Assembly: GCA_029245125.1 (NCBI GenBank)
Contig: JAQWPZ010000072.1
Span: 1-45,069 of the forward strand
Source: Rubripirellula sp.
GTDB lineage: Bacteria; Planctomycetota; Planctomycetia; Pirellulales; Pirellulaceae
Reading direction: 5' to 3'
Length of the DNA: 45,069 bases
The stretch's first letter is position 1, and each line of letters opens with the position of its first letter. Below the pieces are notes generated by a model. That model saw nothing but the letters and a program-made list of their open reading frames with translations, was not told the DNA's origin and did no database searches. Of this stretch, positions 42,371 through 45,069 are shown piece by piece. The position numbers and the translations under genes were made by a program.

Positions 42371-44299
42371 GTGCATAAGAACCGTCGAAGCTCAACCAAA
42401 TCCACTGTCCGACGGTCCGTCGCGATATTGCTAGCATCCGCGTCGGTTTCCGTGATCGCATATCCTGCAGCATCACAGGAGCCCGCTACCGAGGCTCCTC
42501 CAGCAATCCCGGCAGAACGGGCAACACCCCCGGCAGCCAGTGTGGGTCCGGCGACGGAATTGTCGCTTGTGCCACCGGTCAATTCAACGCTCGAAATGCG
42601 GATTGCCAAGCGTCCGTGGCTGCTCGAAAAGCTCGCCGGCCCAAAGACCAAACCGTCGGTCAAGATGACGCCGCCACGGCCCCCACTAGAAGTTCGCCCA
42701 CCGGCAACAGATCCCCCGTCATTGAGTCGCCCCGTTCTATCCGGGCCAGATCTCGGCTGGCAATTGCGAAAAGATGCCGGTGTCCTCGGCGGTGAGTCCC
42801 CCACAAAACAGCCAGACGAATCCTCGAAGGCTGGTGAGGCGAGACCCCCGGCAACCGAGCAAAATGCATCGGCAGACACGGCAGAGAAGCGGCGAGAGGT
42901 TTCGGACAAAACGAAGCAGAGCGATGTGCCGAAGCAGAGTGATGTGCCGAAGCAGAGCGATGTGCCGAAGCCTGAGTCCCAACCACGTAAAGGCCTCGAA
43001 ACGCTGAAGGTTCGAGAGCTTCGAATCGACGTGGATGGCAAACCGGTCGGCGAGGAGATCGAATCGGTTCGGCCGAAAGCTGAGCAACCACCAAAAGCAG
43101 ATTCCCCGAAAGCAGCACCACCAAAGGTCAAGGCACCGGTCGCCGCCGAGAAACGTGATTCCGCGGCTGGATCGGCTCGCAAACCGACCGACTTGGCAAT
43201 TGAGTCGGAATCGAGCATTACCGGGCGTGTGGGTGATGTTACTCCCGAACCTCGAGAGGTTCGGGCCAACCTCGATTACACCGGATTTCCGCGTGAATCG
43301 ATCCAACTCAACCGGACCGTCCGCAGCATGCAAAGCATGATGCGTGCATGCCTACGGTACTACTATGCCCGTCCCGAGGATGCGAATAAACGCAGCAACT
43401 GGGGCCTCATGCACTCGATCATGGTGTACGGGGCTGACACCAAAATCAAAACCGAACGACGGAACTACAACGCCATCGCATGGATCGCGGGAAACAATGC
43501 TTGCCGCGGCCAGCTGCTGTTGACGGAGCAAGACGGAATGATCAACGCCCGCAGCGGTGTTGGTCTGCAGGGCCATCAGGCACAGCTCTTGGCGATCTTG
43601 TCACTTTGTGATGTACCGTTTGAGTACTCACTCTATGCAGATGATCAGCGATTCACGGTAGGGGATTTGATCGAATCGGAAATGCTGGCCTGCCGTCCTG
43701 ATGAGGAACTCACGTTCACCTTGATCGGTCTGGCCCATTACCTGGATACCGATATCGTGTGGCGAAACTCAGAGGGCGAGATCTGGGACTTCGAGCGTCT
43801 CATTCGCGAAGAACTGAAACAACCCATCGTGGGTTCAGCATGTGGTGGAACCCATCGCCTGATGGGTTATGCACACGCCCTGAGAAAACGCCGCGCTGAA
43901 GGCAAGCCGATTACGGGCCAATGGAAACGGGCGGAAACCTACACCAAAGATTTCCAGCGATACGCCTATCGACTGCAAAATCGAGATGGCTCGATGACGA
44001 CCGATTGGTTTGAGGGACGAGAAGACAATGGTGATCTGGACCGCAAGATCCAAACGACAGGACATATCATCGAGTGGTTGTTGACCATCACTCCCGATTC
44101 CCAATTGCAGGATCGCCGACTGGTCAGTGCCGTGCGATTTTTGATGAAATCGATGTATGAGGAACGGGGTCGCGAGTGGAAAATCGGCCCCAAGGGTCAC
44201 GCCCTGCGATCCTTGGCGATGTATTACGAACGGGTTTATAAGAGCGGCCCTGCTTGGCGAACACCTACCGTCGCTCGATCCAAACAATCGCGACGCTAG
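42371..44299 (+). CDS. Secreted protein: proline-rich repeat region plus alpha-helical toroid-like domain
   Basis: The 642-residue product starts with a basic N-terminus and a hydrophobic signal (SVAILLASASVSVIAYPAASQ, cut near residue 36). Residues ~37-300 are low-complexity (Pro/Ala/Lys/Glu) and include QSDVPK three times (~182-199). The conserved part (~310-625) is helical: SMQSMMRACLRYYYARP, LMHSIMVYGADTKI, YNAIAWIAGNNACRGQLL, GLQGHQAQLLAILSL, SACGGTHRLMGYAHAL, YRLQNRDGSMTTDWFEG and TTGHIIEWLLTITPDSQ. The QNRDGSM segment followed by GHIIEWLL recalls the QxxDGxW turns of alpha-alpha toroids, and CGGTHRL a conserved core; no active site can be named. It is a family seen in planctomycetes, of unknown function, likely cell-surface or periplasmic. 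Confidence 0.7.
   Translation: MHKNRRSSTKSTVRRSVAILLASASVSVIAYPAASQEPATEAPPAIPAERATPPAASVGPATELSLVPPVNSTLEMRIAKRPWLLEKLAGPKTKPSVKMTPPRPPLEVRPPATDPPSLSRPVLSGPDLGWQLRKDAGVLGGESPTKQPDESSKAGEARPPATEQNASADTAEKRREVSDKTKQSDVPKQSDVPKQSDVPKPESQPRKGLETLKVRELRIDVDGKPVGEEIESVRPKAEQPPKADSPKAAPPKVKAPVAAEKRDSAAGSARKPTDLAIESESSITGRVGDVTPEPREVRANLDYTGFPRESIQLNRTVRSMQSMMRACLRYYYARPEDANKRSNWGLMHSIMVYGADTKIKTERRNYNAIAWIAGNNACRGQLLLTEQDGMINARSGVGLQGHQAQLLAILSLCDVPFEYSLYADDQRFTVGDLIESEMLACRPDEELTFTLIGLAHYLDTDIVWRNSEGEIWDFERLIREELKQPIVGSACGGTHRLMGYAHALRKRRAEGKPITGQWKRAETYTKDFQRYAYRLQNRDGSMTTDWFEGREDNGDLDRKIQTTGHIIEWLLTITPDSQLQDRRLVSAVRFLMKSMYEERGREWKIGPKGHALRSLAMYYERVYKSGPAWRTPTVARSKQSRR
42914..42967. repeat. 18-bp in-frame tandem repeat, 3 copies
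   Basis: AAGCAGAGCGATGTGCCG (42914-42931) is followed by copies at 42932-42949 (one T for C) and 42950-42967 (exact). It encodes KQSDVP three times in the proline-rich region of the surrounding gene. Confidence 0.95.
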
Positions 44300-44555
44300 A
44301 GCACAACCACCCCAACGACCGACCCGATGCCCAACCAGGAATCGTCCAGCAACGGTTTCTTGGGGGCCCCCACACCTAGCGACTGGCTCGGTCGGGCCCA
44401 GCTCTCTGGCTGCCGGTGACAAATTGCCTGATTGATCGTGAAGCGGGCAATCCGGTGCAATTCAGTGCCGCGCGCGATTGTGCGAAGCAGCGGCTTTCGG
44501 CTAAAACTGGGGGCAGTTCAGTTCTTTCTCCTGCCTCCAACTTGTCCGGTGGTCG

Positions 44556-45069
44556 ATGGCAACGCAACGATTGACCAAACACAGTGCGGCGATGGTTGCC
44601 GCGGCCTTCGATTTGCTCAAAGACCGCAATGCTGATGCTCTTCTGATTCTGCTCCATGGTGCCACTGACTGGAGACGGATCAGTGAGATGAGCAACGGCG
44701 TTGAAAAGCCTGTGATCGTGGCTGTCGATGCGATAGACGACCTGGAAGGCGCCGCCGAGCTGGGCCTGAAACCACTGGCTCTTAACAAAGAGAAAGCTCC
44801 GCTGCTGGAGCGGCTTCAGCACGCACTGCTGGAATCAGCCGCCAACGAGTTGATTCGGACCAACGGCGAGGTCGTGGCCGTCTACAGCGGATTCCAACAG
44901 GGCCGCCTTGACTCCATCAGCCACCTGCAACTGGACGAGCGAATGCGACGCTTGACCAGCCGTGACCTGCAGATGCTGGAAAGCCGGGTTCCCCTACAAA
45001 CCATCAAGACCGTTGTTGACCTGGCAGCTCAAATTGGACGCGAAGGACGCGAAGGCAAACCAGTAGGAA
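44556..45069 (+). CDS. DisA-N-like (diadenylate cyclase type) protein, 5' part only
   Basis: ATG 44556 opens a frame that runs off the right edge (171 complete codons seen). The visible part, MATQRLTKHSAAMVAAAFDLL... to ...QIGREGREGKPVG, has an N-terminal region with VAVDAIDDLEGAAELGLKPL followed by a linker helix (FQQGRLDSISHLQLDERMRR) and the phrase IGREGREGKPVG at the very end, which immediately precedes the DisA-N (c-di-AMP synthase-type) catalytic core in many bacterial and archaeal homologues. The catalytic DGA and RHR-type motifs would be beyond the window, so activity cannot be judged. GGTGG at 44548-44552 is only a weak Shine-Dalgarno. Of the gap before it, 44361-44372 is a perfect 12-bp palindrome (TGGGGGCCCCCA); otherwise nothing. 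Confidence 0.65.
   Translation, partial: MATQRLTKHSAAMVAAAFDLLKDRNADALLILLHGATDWRRISEMSNGVEKPVIVAVDAIDDLEGAAELGLKPLALNKEKAPLLERLQHALLESAANELIRTNGEVVAVYSGFQQGRLDSISHLQLDERMRRLTSRDLQMLESRVPLQTIKTVVDLAAQIGREGREGKPVG

Overview
The window looks like a piece of a planctomycete chromosome, most likely from the Pirellulaceae (Rhodopirellula and relatives). The reasons are a planctomycete-type cytochrome c (PSCyt1) module, several secreted terpenoid-cyclase-like toroid proteins, a small membrane protein that begins with an NPYxxP-type motif, moderate GC content, short operons separated by 200-1100 bp gaps, and frequent TTG/GTG or weak-Shine-Dalgarno starts. Identity rests on protein-family recognition by eye; no search was run. 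No insertion sequence, phage, CRISPR array or rRNA is visible.

Layout. 1-9.1 kb: tail of a possible acyl-CoA carboxylase epsilon subunit; a CBS-like/HEPN-like protein on the minus strand; a secreted toroid protein; a small membrane protein; a large secreted fusion of cytochrome c, ankyrin repeats, a second haem site and a cyclase-like toroid; cardiolipin synthase; a bestrophin-like channel. 9.3-15.3 kb: a minus-strand pair (LURP-one-like protein, then a PARG-like macrodomain protein whose 5' end is frameshifted); a Tat-exported sialidase-like protein; a DUF427 protein; a secreted double alpha/beta hydrolase. 15.3-20.1 kb: a 35-aa membrane peptide, then a receiver gene broken by an in-frame TAG, followed by a compact GspE-GspF-pseudopilin set.

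20.4-29.3 kb: a minus-strand class III aminotransferase/arginine N-succinyltransferase pair; a four-gene plus-strand run in which reading frames overlap (polytopic membrane protein, membrane-anchored MutS-like ATPase, DUF1611/DgcN, DgcA-like enolase-superfamily epimerase); then tRNA-Gly(CCC), whose 5' leader is tandemly repeated. 29.4-35.5 kb: crcB coupled to a secreted Ycf48/BNR plus CBM9-like protein (minus), ilvB (plus) and an alpha/beta hydrolase (minus). 35.8-45 kb: housekeeping biosynthesis, with ribBA, then tyrA-purL-ferredoxin as a likely operon, a secreted repeat-bearing toroid-like protein, and the start of a DisA-N-like (diadenylate cyclase type) protein cut by the window end.

The most distinctive features are two probable gene lesions (a one-base frameshift in the PARG-like gene and an amber codon in the receiver gene), a four-copy 22-bp repeat that includes the first bases of a tRNA, the cytochrome/ankyrin/toroid fusion, a putative N-acetyl-D-glutamate (DgcN/DgcA) route placed behind a membrane MutS homologue, and more than ten independent short tandem duplications (9-22 bp units), mostly between genes but some inside coding tails.
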